DNA of 64,000 bases from Arenimonas metalli CF5-1 (lineage in GTDB: Bacteria > Pseudomonadota > Gammaproteobacteria > Xanthomonadales > Xanthomonadaceae): the NCBI RefSeq assembly GCF_000747155.1, contig NZ_AVCK01000063.1, positions 1-64,000 of the forward strand, given 5' to 3'. The position numbers and the translations under genes are program-made. Below the pieces are notes generated by a model, which saw only the letters and a list, made by a program, of their open reading frames with translations, made no database searches and was not told where the DNA came from. Position 1 is the first letter of the stretch. Each line of letters begins with the position of its first letter. This document shows, piece after piece, positions 38,216 through 50,378 of this stretch.

Positions 38216-39775
38216 TCACGGCCCGCGCAGTTGCCGCGGCCGCCAGCCGCTGGCGAGCAGGCCGAGGCCGTACGCCGCGGCACCCGCGGCGACCACGCCC
38301 AGCATCAGCAGCCAGCGCAGCTCGCCCGACCAGGCCCGCCAGTCGCCCACCGCGTGGTTGGCGGCCAGCACCGCCGCCGCCAGCGCCAGGCTGGCCACGC
38401 CGATCCGGAGCAGGTGCCGTCCCCAGCCCGGGGACAGGCTGAAGCTGGCCTCGCGGCGCAGCGCCCGCCACAGCAGCCAGGCGTTCGCCAGCCCGGCCAG
38501 GCCGGTCGCGAGGGCGATGCCGGCGTGGGCGCCCGGCACCTTGCCCAGCCACAGCGGCGTCACCAGCGCAGCGGTCAGGGCCACGTTGATGAGCACGGTG
38601 CGGATCGCGGCCTTCATCGGCGTGCGGGTGTCCTGCCGGGCGTAGAACGCGGACAGCAGGACCTTGCTGGCCATGAAGCCCGGGATGCCCAGGCTCATCG
38701 CCACCAGGCTCAGCGCGGTCATCCGGCTGTCGGCGGCGCTGAATTCGCCGCGCTCGAAGATGGTGGCCGACAGCGGCTCGGCCAGCAGGGCCAGGCCCAG
38801 CGCCGCCGGGATGGCCAGCAGCAGCACCGTGCGCAGGCCCCAGTCGAGCGCGGAGGCATACCCTTCGGCGTCGGCATCGGCGCTGCGGCGCGAGAGGTGC
38901 GGCAGGATCACGGTGGCCAGCGCCACGCCGAACAGGCCCAGCGGGAATTCGATCAGCCGGTCCGAGTAATAGAGCCAGCTCTGGCTGCCGTCGACCAGCA
39001 GCGACGCGAAGATGGTGCCGACGATCAGGTTCAGCTGGGCCACCGACGAGGAGAACAGGGTCGGGAGCATCAGGCGGCCGACCTTGCGCACGCCCGGATG
39101 GTTGAGCTTCAGGCGAAGCCGCGGCCGCAGGCCGAGCCGGCCCATCGCCGGCCACAGCAGCACCAGCTGAAGCACGCCCGCCGCCAGCACGCCCCAGGCC
39201 AGGGCGGTGATCGGGGTCTCGAGCCGCGGCGACAGCCAGATCATCGCCGCGATCACGGCCAGGTTGTGCAGCACCGGCGTCACGGCCGGCAGGGCGAAGC
39301 GCTGGAAGGAATTCAGCACCGCGCCGGCCAGCGCCGTCATCGAGACCAGGGCGAGGTAAGGGAAGACGATCCGCAGCAGGTCCGACGTGAGCTGGAACTT
39401 GGCCGGATCGTCCAGGCTGCCCGGGGCGATGGTGGCCACCACCAGCGGCGCCGCCAGCATGCCCAGGCCGCTGACCACCAGCACCGCGGCGCAGAGGGCG
39501 CCGGCGACGTGGTCGAGGAAGTCCTTCAGGGCCGCCGGGTCGTTCTTCTGGCGCAGCTCGGACAGCACCGGCACGAAGGCCGAGGCGAACGAGCCCTCGG
39601 CGAAGATGCGCCGCAGGTAGTTCGGGATGCGGTAGGCCACGGCGAAGGCATCGACGATGCCGCCGGCGCCGAACAGCTGGGCCTGGACCACGTCCCGGAC
39701 GAAGCCGGCGATCCGGGACAGCAGGGTCATGGCGCTGAACACCGCCGTGGACCGCAGCAGGCCGCCCCGGCTCAT
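38216..39775 (-). CDS. murJ: Lipid II flippase MurJ
   Basis: 519 residues with about 14 hydrophobic segments. It begins LLRSTAVFSAMTLLSRIAGF, followed by FVRDVVQAQLFGAGGIVDAF and YRIPNYLRRIFAEGSFASAF, all MurJ/MviN signatures. It moves lipid II across the inner membrane for peptidoglycan synthesis. It is the first gene of the minus-strand operon and is divergent from rpsT. Confidence 0.97.
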   Translation of the reverse strand: MSRGGLLRSTAVFSAMTLLSRIAGFVRDVVQAQLFGAGGIVDAFAVAYRIPNYLRRIFAEGSFASAFVPVLSELRQKNDPAALKDFLDHVAGALCAAVLVVSGLGMLAAPLVVATIAPGSLDDPAKFQLTSDLLRIVFPYLALVSMTALAGAVLNSFQRFALPAVTPVLHNLAVIAAMIWLSPRLETPITALAWGVLAAGVLQLVLLWPAMGRLGLRPRLRLKLNHPGVRKVGRLMLPTLFSSSVAQLNLIVGTIFASLLVDGSQSWLYYSDRLIEFPLGLFGVALATVILPHLSRRSADADAEGYASALDWGLRTVLLLAIPAALGLALLAEPLSATIFERGEFSAADSRMTALSLVAMSLGIPGFMASKVLLSAFYARQDTRTPMKAAIRTVLINVALTAALVTPLWLGKVPGAHAGIALATGLAGLANAWLLWRALRREASFSLSPGWGRHLLRIGVASLALAAAVLAANHAVGDWRAWSGELRWLLMLGVVAAGAAAYGLGLLASGWRPRQLRGP

Positions 39776-39804
39776 GCCCTGCCCCCGGCCGGCGCGAGGG
39801 GTAA

Positions 39805-39833
39805 TTGACTCAAGCTACTGAATCCCCCATAAT
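39805..39833 (+). promoter_or_regulatory. Sigma-70 promoter of rpsT
   Basis: TTGACT (39805-39810), 17-bp spacer, CATAAT (39828-39833), about 95 nt before the rpsT GTG; each hexamer has five of six consensus bases. Confidence 0.75.
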
Positions 39834-39927
39834 TTCGGGTCTTTCCAGCTCCACCCCTGCCGGCACCCCAAATTTCCCGCCGGTTTCCAACGACCCGGCT
39901 AACAACCCTCGATTTCAGGAGCCCTCC

Positions 39928-40197
39928 GTGGCCAACATCAAGTCCGCCAAGAAGCGCGCCAAGCAGACCGTCGTCCGCAACGCCCGCAATGCCAGCCAGC
40001 GCTCCATGCTGCGCACCGCCGTGAAGAAGGTCATCAAGGCCCTGGAAGCCAAGGACGCCGCCGGCGCCGAAGCCGCCTTCGCGACCGCCCAGCCGATCCT
40101 GGACCGCTACTCGGCCCGTGGCCTGATCCACCGCAACAAGGCCGCCCGCCACAAGAGCCGCATCAGCGCCCACATCAAGGCCCTGAAGCAGGCCTGA
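39928..40197 (+). CDS. rpsT: 30S ribosomal protein S20
   Basis: 89 residues starting at GTG 39928 with an AGGAG ribosome site 8 nt before it. The protein is [20 protein letters not shown] and continues to [14 protein letters not shown]. Longer in-frame ATG starts upstream would add a tail not found in S20. Non-AUG starts are known for this gene in E. coli (UUG), where they allow autoregulation. It is monocistronic and ends at a strong terminator. Confidence 0.97.
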   Translation: MANIKSAKKRAKQTVVRNARNASQRSMLRTAVKKVIKALEAKDAAGAEAAFATAQPILDRYSARGLIHRNKAARHKSRISAHIKALKQA

Positions 40198-40234
40198 TCC
40201 CGCGGCGCCCCCGGGCGCCCGGCCGATCGGCGAG

Positions 40235-40261
40235 AAAAGGCCGGCGAAAGCCGGCCTTTTT
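40235..40261 (+). terminator. Intrinsic terminator of rpsT, bidirectional with obgE
   Basis: Stem AGGCCGGC GAAA GCCGGCCT followed by TTTT. On the other strand the stem is followed by TTTTC, so it can also end obgE transcripts. Confidence 0.88.
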
Positions 40262-40315
40262 GCTGCCTGGAATTTGTCGCGGCCGGCGGTGCCGGCGTGC
40301 TGCTGCAGGCCGGCC

Positions 40316-41798
<1,483 letters not shown>

Positions 41799-41816
41799 GA
41801 CGTTATCTCCTCGGGC

Positions 41817-42128
41817 TTAGCCGGCGATGCCGGTGATTTCGATTTCGGTGAAGTACTGCCGGTGGCCCATCTGCTTGCGATGGTGCTTGCGGCGGCGGAA
41901 CTTGACGATGCGGACCTTGTCGAGGCGGCCGTGCGACTTGATGGTCGCGGTGACCTTGGCGCCGGCGACGGTCGGGGTGCCGACGGTGACCTTGTCACCA
42001 TTGCCCACCATCAGGACGCTTTCGATGTCGAAGGACTTGCCTTCTTCGAGGTCGAGCTTCTCGACCTTCAGGGTCTCGCCCTGCATCACGCGGTACTGTT
42101 TACCGCCGGTAACGATGACTGCGTACAT
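41817..42128 (-). CDS. rplU: 50S ribosomal protein L21
   Basis: 103 residues: [20 protein letters not shown], later [19 protein letters not shown] and [14 protein letters not shown], the L21 signature. First gene of rplU-rpmA. Its 5' region, up to uvrA, contains the large hairpin at 42232-42312. Confidence 0.98.
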   Translation of the reverse strand: MYAVIVTGGKQYRVMQGETLKVEKLDLEEGKSFDIESVLMVGNGDKVTVGTPTVAGAKVTATIKSHGRLDKVRIVKFRRRKHHRKQMGHRQYFTEIEITGIAG

Positions 42129-42231
42129 GACCGGGATTCCTCTGTAGTTATTTTGACCAATGCCTGCCCGCGGTCAACGGACAGAAGCGGAATTATGGTC
42201 AAAAACCCCTTTCCGGTCAAACCTTTCGATG

Positions 42232-42312
42232 AAAAGCGGTACCGGGTTCATTTTCTCCCGCCGGTGAGACGCAGTCTCATTGGCGGGAGAAAATGAACCC
42301 GGCACCGCTTTT
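42232..42312. repeat. 81-nt imperfect inverted repeat (39-bp stem, 3-nt loop)
   Basis: Positions 42232-42270 pair with 42274-42312 around the loop GCA; 36 of 39 pairs are Watson-Crick, two are G-T and one is A-C. The stem contains GGGTTCATTTTCTCCCGCC. It lies between divergently transcribed rplU and uvrA, with a T run at its plus-strand end. It may be a palindromic mobile-repeat unit or a structured leader on either transcript. No second copy was noticed in this window. Confidence 0.85.
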
Positions 42313-42416
42313 TGCTGCTAAGCCCTTGATGGGCTTGGGGGAACGGGGAGTCACGGTGTGCCGACGGCGGGCTGGTAGACTGCCGGGTTCCTCCCTCCGG
42401 AGCCGCCCCCAGGCGC

Positions 42417-45349
<2,933 letters not shown>

Positions 45350-45353
<4 letters not shown>

Positions 45354-45748
45354 ACCCGACCGTCCACACCCTCGACATCGAGTCGCGCTGGCGCGACATG
45401 GACGCGTTCAACCACGTCAACAACGCCAGCTACCTCGGCTACATCGAGGAAGCGCGCGTGCGCTGGTTCAAGTCGCTGTCCAGCGACTGGGCCGGCGAGA
45501 CCTCGGCGCCGGTGATGGCCTCGGTGACGGTGAACTACCGCCGCCCGGCGCACTGGCCGGAGACGCTGCGGATCGAACTGTTCGCCGAGCGCGTGGGCGG
45601 CAAGAGCCTCACGCTCGGCCACCGCATCCTGTCGGCGGCCGATCCGTCCATCGTGTACTGCGACGGCCACACCGTGCTGGTCTGGATCGAACGCAGCGGC
45701 CAGTCGGTGCCGCTGCCGGACAACGTGCGCGCCGCCTGCGGCGGCTGA
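45350..45748 (+). CDS. Acyl-CoA thioesterase, 4HBT hotdog family
   Basis: 132 residues from ATG 45350, overlapping the uvrA stop (ATGA). The hotdog active-site segment is [20 protein letters not shown] followed by EEARVRWF; the Asp and the HVNN motif match 4-hydroxybenzoyl-CoA thioesterase-like enzymes. The acyl substrate is not predictable. It converges on the PCu(A)C gene with 3 nt between. Confidence 0.88.
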
Positions 45749-45751
45749 GCC

Positions 45752-46225
45752 TCAGGGCGCCGCGGGCGCCTCGCGCCGCACCGGGAATTCCGCGAACACG
45801 CGCCGCCCGTCCGCCAGCACCAGGCGGATGCGCGCGACGTCGCCCCCGGCCAGCGGCCGCAGCGGACGCATCAGCATCAGGTGCAGCCCGCCCGGCTCGA
45901 AGCGCAGCACGTCGCCGGGCGCGACAACCAGTTTTCCCGCCGACCGCATCCGGCTGACGCCGTCCTCGACCACGGTGCGGTGGATCATCGGCATGCCGAA
46001 GTCCTTGCTTTCGACGCCGGCCACCTCGACCGCCGCCTCGCAGGGATTGCGCAGCACCAGGTAGCCGGCCAGCGACGTGGCGCCGGGCGGCGCGGCGCGC
46101 ACCCACGGCGATTCGATCACCGGCGTGCAGTCCGGCGTGGCCCCAACGGCGGCTGAAGCCGACAGGACTGCCATTAACCCCAGGGCAAGGCGCAGTGCGT
46201 GTCGGGTGGGAGGGCTCATTTGCAT
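45752..46225 (-). CDS. PCu(A)C-type periplasmic copper chaperone, interrupted by a group II intron
   Basis: The contiguous frame is 157 residues from ATG 46225 (or ATG 46219), both inside the last intron domain. The copper site is the family motif: H in MIHRTVV, ten residues to M in SRM, then H-x-M in GLHLMLM. The family delivers Cu(I) to cytochrome c oxidase (cox17-like role). A signal peptide follows (LRLALGLMAVLSASAAVGA). If the intron is spliced out, the start is GTG 48549 and the N-terminus becomes MRFRQRRDALRLALGL, 156 residues in all, with a normal Arg-rich n-region. Genic DNA from the intron therefore encodes the first eight residues only in the unspliced form. Confidence 0.85.
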   Translation of the reverse strand: MQMSPPTRHALRLALGLMAVLSASAAVGATPDCTPVIESPWVRAAPPGATSLAGYLVLRNPCEAAVEVAGVESKDFGMPMIHRTVVEDGVSRMRSAGKLVVAPGDVLRFEPGGLHLMLMRPLRPLAGGDVARIRLVLADGRRVFAEFPVRREAPAAP

Positions 46226-46275
46226 GAGCCCTCCCCCCTAAGAACCGTACGTGCGAGTTTCCCCGCATACGGCTC
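46201..46275 (-). ncRNA. Group II intron domains V and VI
   Basis: Domain V (46242-46275) is the textbook 34 nt: GAGCCGTATGCG, a GGGA-like tetraloop with the AAC bulge region, and CGCACGTACGGTTC. Domain VI (46201-46238) is a GGG GGGAGGGCTCAT stem with GCAA loop; a bulged A (46207) is the presumed branch point, followed by CCC pairing and GAC. Domain VI also contains two ATGs in frame with the copper chaperone. Confidence 0.9.
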
Positions 46276-46295
46276 AAGCCTGTGATAAGCCTTCG

Positions 46296-47987
46296 TTAGA
46301 AGGCCGGCTTCACTATCTTCAAACCAAGCTGGTGAACACGGGTATGGCATATGGGATGCAATAGTACGCGATTGATCAGACTGTCTGAACCACCCTCCAC
46401 CCTAGGGATGAGGTGGTGGTCGTGCCAGCCGGTTTCTCGCGTAATCGCCCCTTCACACAGCGCACACCGACCGAACTGCGAGCGATACAAGCTCATCCAC
46501 TCCTTTCGGCGACGCATGCTGTTCAGCATGCGTGCCTGATGAAGCGTCTCACCGTACAACTCATCGGCCGGGTCGAAGGGGTTGTAGCTACCCTTGACCT
46601 TTTTATGGCGCCGGATCGGCGTCTCGGGCAGCTTGTACAAAGCCAACCGAACCTTGCGACCATCCGCCTTGTTCACTGTGGTGGCGAACACCCAGCTCCG
46701 AAAGCCTTCTGACCGGAAATACCGCTTCCTCAGCCAGGCAACCTTCTTGCCGGGATGCCGCCGCTTGACCCACCGCCAGATCGCCCTGAACAACAGATGA
46801 TCCATGCGGCTGAACGCCTCCTTCGCGACCACGGGGCAGTGGTAGTTGGCCCAACCCCGCAACAACGGATTCAACAGGCGGATCAACGTCTCCTGCCGAA
46901 CCGTTTTGTGGCTGCTGATAGCCTCCTTGACCTTGCGATAGAACGCTTCCGCGTTCTTCTTGCTCGGCTTGATGAGCAGAGTCCCCGAGTATTTCCGGAA
47001 GTTCCACCCCAGGAAGTCGAACCCGTCGTCTATGGTGACGATGCGCGTTTTCTCCGGAGCCAGCTGAAGTCCCCGTTGTTGCAGGAACCCAACCACCCAC
47101 GGCTTCACTTCATTCTCAAGCAGCTCTTGCGAGATACCGGTGATCACGAAGTCATCCGCATACCGCACCACATTGATTTTCAGGTTCTTGGCTTTCGTCC
47201 TGCCCAGCTTTGCACCGAGGTGCGCAACCAGACCCGACTCCAGCCCATTCAGCGCCATGTTCGCCAGCGTGGGACTGATAATCCCACCCTGAGGCGTACC
47301 GGCCTCGCTTGCCTGCAACATTCCTTTGTAGATCACGCCAGCTTTCAGCCACTTCCGAAGCACCGCGGTGTCCATCGGGACATTGCGGAGCAGCCAGTCG
47401 TGGTTGATGTGGTCGAAGCACCCCTTGATGTCCGCCTCCAGCACCCAGCGAGCAGAAGTCCGCCGGGACATGGTGATGAACAGCTGGCCTATGGCGTCAT
47501 GCGTCGAACGATTTCGCCGAAAGCCGTAGCTGTTCGGATCACTCGTTGACTCTGAGACCGGTTCCAGCGCCAACAGGTGGAGCGCTTGCATGGCCCGATC
47601 CAACATCGTCGGGATACCCAGCGGACGCTCTTTCCCATTGGCTTTCGGAATGAAAACGCGACGTAACGGCTTTGGCCGGTACCCGCGCCGCTCCAACTTA
47701 CCAACTGCTTCCATGCGCTTTTCAGGTGTATTCCACAGCTCACGATCGACACCACTGGTCCGTGAACCCTGGTTTTCAGTCACTCGCCGCACGGCCAATG
47801 CCTTGCCGCAGAACGAGCGGGTCAGCAAGCGTTGCAGGACTTTCACCCGCCGCCACTTGCCTTCCTGTGTTGCCTTCGTGATTCGAGTCTGTATTCCTCG
47901 GACGTTCCTCTCGACCAGACGCCAATCAATGGCGTGCCAGCTTTGCGGCGCGTCGGAGCGTGCAGACTCTTGAGAGAGTACTTCCAT
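46296..47987 (-). CDS. ltrA: Group II intron reverse transcriptase/maturase with HNH endonuclease
   Basis: 563 residues from ATG 47987, with a strong GAAGGAG ribosome site; 18 open codons upstream are rejected. The N-terminal RT0 region precedes the palm motifs: RPLGIPTMLDRAMQ (RT2), ADIKGCFDHI with Asp176, GTPQGGIISPTLAN, and YADD at 266-269. The maturase (X) domain follows (~300-420, LNPLLRGWANYH). The C-terminal HNH module has CALCEG, HDHHLIPRVEGGSDSL and LHPICHTRVH. It splices the intron RNA and primes its insertion into DNA. All catalytic residues look intact. Confidence 0.96.
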   Translation of the reverse strand: MEVLSQESARSDAPQSWHAIDWRLVERNVRGIQTRITKATQEGKWRRVKVLQRLLTRSFCGKALAVRRVTENQGSRTSGVDRELWNTPEKRMEAVGKLERRGYRPKPLRRVFIPKANGKERPLGIPTMLDRAMQALHLLALEPVSESTSDPNSYGFRRNRSTHDAIGQLFITMSRRTSARWVLEADIKGCFDHINHDWLLRNVPMDTAVLRKWLKAGVIYKGMLQASEAGTPQGGIISPTLANMALNGLESGLVAHLGAKLGRTKAKNLKINVVRYADDFVITGISQELLENEVKPWVVGFLQQRGLQLAPEKTRIVTIDDGFDFLGWNFRKYSGTLLIKPSKKNAEAFYRKVKEAISSHKTVRQETLIRLLNPLLRGWANYHCPVVAKEAFSRMDHLLFRAIWRWVKRRHPGKKVAWLRKRYFRSEGFRSWVFATTVNKADGRKVRLALYKLPETPIRRHKKVKGSYNPFDPADELYGETLHQARMLNSMRRRKEWMSLYRSQFGRCALCEGAITRETGWHDHHLIPRVEGGSDSLINRVLLHPICHTRVHQLGLKIVKPAF

Positions 47988-48527
47988 GCTTCGCTCCTTC
48001 CAGACACCCGGACGACGACGCACGAAAGCCCCTTGGGGCAATGCGCCCCGTCAGGGAGTAGTGATACGGACCCGAGGTGCAGGTCCGCGTGGTAGAGGTC
48101 AATCAGTCAGAACACGATTCCAGACCAGCCGAAAGTGGGCTTATCCGCGCCATTACAGCGGGGCGTTTGCTTTCTTCGGCCTCCCTTACCCGCACTCCTA
48201 ACAGCGTTCCTTGCGGTCGGCCTGCCTGACGGCAGGAGGGCGGGCTTACCACGTTCCTCGCGAGTCACACGACTGAGGCAGGGTCTGTCTATTCGCCGGT
48301 GGTCTTTATCGGTGACGCACCCCGTCCATGAAGCGGGATGACCGACCACGAAATACGCGTTCAGCAGCTTGCGTATCGCCATAGTTACGACGTTTATCGA
48401 CAGTTCAGATTTCTTACCCGTTTCAGCCAGTCCGGCCTCTCATCCAGCCTGCTGCTGCCAGAATCTGCGCAAAACCTCACGGCCTTGGCGCACCAAAAAG
48501 GGAGACTTATTCAAGCGGGCTTCGCAC
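47988..48527 (-). ncRNA. Group II intron domains I-III (no gene)
   Basis: 540 nt from the GTGCG boundary to the maturase start, typical for domains I-III. Candidate exon-binding sites lie at 48431-48436 and 48235-48240. Short frames here do not resemble proteins, and the sequence is rich in local hairpins such as CCTGCC GTCA GGCAGG. Confidence 0.75.
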
Positions 48528-48549
48528 CCCTCCGTTGCCGGAAACGCAC
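48528..48549 (-). other. Probable first exon of the copper chaperone gene (GTG start)
   Basis: The 22 nt upstream of the intron read GTG CGT TTC CGG CAA CGG AGG G. Joined to position 46200 they continue in frame (AC GCA CTG..) into the signal peptide. A stop codon two codons before the GTG makes it the only start on this side. There is no strong Shine-Dalgarno. Spliced length is 471 nt, a multiple of three. Confidence 0.7.
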
Positions 48550-48898
48550 GCCGCTCTAGACTACCGATGGTCACGCATCGGGTCTCACTTCCCGTCATCC
48601 AGACGGGTGAGACAATGACTCACGAAGCACGAGCTCGTGATGTTGGTGGATAACTGCATTGCGCAGAAATCGCTTATTTTTGCGGGTCAACAGCAGGGCT
48701 GCGGGGAAATTCCATGCACCCCGAACCTCACCGTTGCGGTGTGGTCAGAAAGTACTTTCCCAACCTCACTCGCAAATTTTTAGTAGAAACGTACCGCTAG
48801 TGTGGACGGTTTAAGCCCCGTCGGTGCTAGAGCGATCACGAGCTCTCGTGTCGCACTCATGGGCCTATGATAATCCCACGCGCCTCAAGGAGTTGTTG
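48550..48898. other. Intergenic region with leader hairpin and two CACGAG palindromes
   Basis: 349 bp without a credible gene, between the divergent copper chaperone and DUF4139 genes, visibly more AT-rich than its surroundings. A hairpin (48582-48613: GTCTCA..CCCGTC/GACGGG..TGAGAC, 5-nt loop, 3-nt bulge) lies about 30 nt before the chaperone GTG. CACGAGCTCGTG (48628-48639) and CACGAGCTCTCGTG (48837-48850) are related palindromes that could be binding sites. Promoters for both directions should be here but I could not place them with confidence. Confidence 0.5.
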
Positions 48899-50368
48899 AT
48901 GAAACGCACCCTGCTCGCCGCCGCCATCACCCTGGCCACCGCCACCGCCGCGCACGCCGCCGACACCCGCCTGACCGTCTACAGCGGCGACTACGATGCC
49001 GTGGTGCAGTCCGACGCCCAGCCAGGCGGCCCCGGCTACGCGCTGGTGGCCTCCAGCCTGCGCTACGAGCTGGCCAGCGGCAGCAACCCCGTGTCGCTTG
49101 GCGGCCTGCCCGCCGCACTCGACGCCAGCTCGGTGCGACTGCGCCCGCAGGGCGACGCCCAGGTGCGCAGCCAGCGCTTCGACTTCGCGCTCGCCGGCCA
49201 GGACGACCTGCTGCGCCGCGCGCTCGGCCAGACCGTCACGGTCGAGCAGTCCGTCGGCGATGCCCGGCAGTCGTACACGGGCGTGCTGCTGGCGGCCGGC
49301 AACGGACTCACCCTGCGCCTGCCCGACGGCCGGGTGAAGGTGCTGGCCAACTATTCGAACTTCGAACTGCCGCGCCTGCCCGCCGGCCTGGTGAGCGAGC
49401 CCACGCTGAGCTGGGAGCTCGTCGCCAACCGCGCCGGCCGGCAGGCCTTCGACCTCGGCTACGCCACGGCCGGCCTGGCCTGGCGCGCCGACTACCAGGT
49501 GGACGTCGCCGGCGGCGCGCGCGCCTGCCGCATGGATCTCGAAGGCGCCGCGATGGTGGCCAACCGCGCCGGCGCCGACTTCAACGGCGTGGCGCTGACG
49601 CTGGTGGCCGGCGAACCGAACCGCACCCAGGCGTCGGGCCCGCGCATGGCCAAGGCCTATCGCACCGAAGTGATGATGGACGCGATGGCGCCCGCCGCGC
49701 CCGAGCCGCAGGCGTCCGGCGAGTACCACGCCTACCGCATCCCGGGCAGCGCCGACCTGCCGCAGGGCAGCGTGCAGCGCATCCCGCTGCTGCCCCCGGC
49801 GCGCGGCGTCGCCTGTGAGCGCCATTACGAAACCCGGGCGCCGATCGGCACCTGGCGCCCGCCGCAGCCGATGATCGACGCCAATTTCAACGCGGTCGAA
49901 GGCGAGCAGCCGGTCATCGCCAGCCTGGGCTTCACCAACGCCAAGGCCGCCGGGCTGGGCGCGCCGCTGCCGGCGGGCCGTGTGCGCGTGTTCGACGGCG
50001 GCAACCTGCTCGGCGAGGCGATGCTGGGCCACACGCCCGCCAACGCGGAGGTCGAGCTCGCGCTGGGCACCGTGTTCGACCTCACCGCCGAGCGCAAGCG
50101 CGAGGCATTCAGCGTCGACCGCGCCGGCCGCCAGATGGAGGAACGCATCAGCGTCGTCGTCCGCAACGCGAAGGCCGAGGCCGCCACCGTGCGCATCCAC
50201 GAGGCGATGCCGCGCTGGAGTGACTGGGACATCACCAGCACCAGCGTGCAGCCCGGCGAACGCGACGCCCAGTCCGCATGGTTCGACCTGCCGGTGCCGG
50301 CCAACGGCGAGGCGCGCCTGACCTACACGGTGCGGTATCGTTGGGCCCCCGACGTACGCATCGACTGA
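48899..50368 (+). CDS. DUF4139 domain-containing exported protein
   Basis: 489 residues from ATG 48899 (signal peptide MKRTLLAAAITLATATAAHA, cut before ADTRL), with a GGAG ribosome site; 25 open codons upstream lack a signal peptide. The C-terminal two-thirds matches the DUF4139 family: ELVANRAGRQAFDLGYATAG, LAWRADYQVDV and, near the end, RISVVVRNAKAEAATVRIHE. Its homologues are secreted or outer-membrane-linked proteins of unknown function. It precedes an enoyl-CoA hydratase gene by 10 nt. Confidence 0.82.
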   Translation: MKRTLLAAAITLATATAAHAADTRLTVYSGDYDAVVQSDAQPGGPGYALVASSLRYELASGSNPVSLGGLPAALDASSVRLRPQGDAQVRSQRFDFALAGQDDLLRRALGQTVTVEQSVGDARQSYTGVLLAAGNGLTLRLPDGRVKVLANYSNFELPRLPAGLVSEPTLSWELVANRAGRQAFDLGYATAGLAWRADYQVDVAGGARACRMDLEGAAMVANRAGADFNGVALTLVAGEPNRTQASGPRMAKAYRTEVMMDAMAPAAPEPQASGEYHAYRIPGSADLPQGSVQRIPLLPPARGVACERHYETRAPIGTWRPPQPMIDANFNAVEGEQPVIASLGFTNAKAAGLGAPLPAGRVRVFDGGNLLGEAMLGHTPANAEVELALGTVFDLTAERKREAFSVDRAGRQMEERISVVVRNAKAEAATVRIHEAMPRWSDWDITSTSVQPGERDAQSAWFDLPVPANGEARLTYTVRYRWAPDVRID

Positions 50369-50378
50369 AGGCCCGGCC

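Larger units (their letters stand above)
46201..48527 (-). mobile_element. Group II intron with maturase, sense-oriented in the copper chaperone gene
   Basis: The 5' end (48527) reads GTGCGAAG, matching the GUGYG boundary. The 3' end (46201) reads ACCCGAC, an AY end. Between them are a 540-nt domain I-III region, a domain IV maturase gene, a 34-nt domain V and a domain VI with a bulged A seven nucleotides from the end. IBS1 (GGAGGG, 48528-48533) pairs with a candidate EBS1 (CCCTCC, 48235-48240); IBS2 (TCCGGC, 48537-48542) pairs with a candidate EBS2 (GCCGGA, 48431-48436), in the expected order. About 2.33 kb in all. Boundaries are read from consensus and are probably right to within a base or two. 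Confidence 0.88.

Noticed and set aside
42313-42416. SOS box before uvrA
   Set aside because: No TTAG-N6-TACTA match found between the hairpin and the uvrA start.
48316-48320. A nearer GTGCG as the intron's 5' end
   Set aside because: It would leave only about 330 nt for domains I-III and the upstream sequence would not join the chaperone in frame; GTGCG at 48527 fits length, EBS/IBS pairing and frame.
48338-48653. Two overlapping plus-strand frames (73 and 94 codons)
   Set aside because: They lie mostly within the intron's domain I and the chaperone leader, lack ribosome sites and resemble no protein.
46201-48900. Retron or other stand-alone RT defence system
   Set aside because: The RT has maturase and HNH domains and is framed by group II intron domain V/VI; no msr-msd-like element or effector gene was found.
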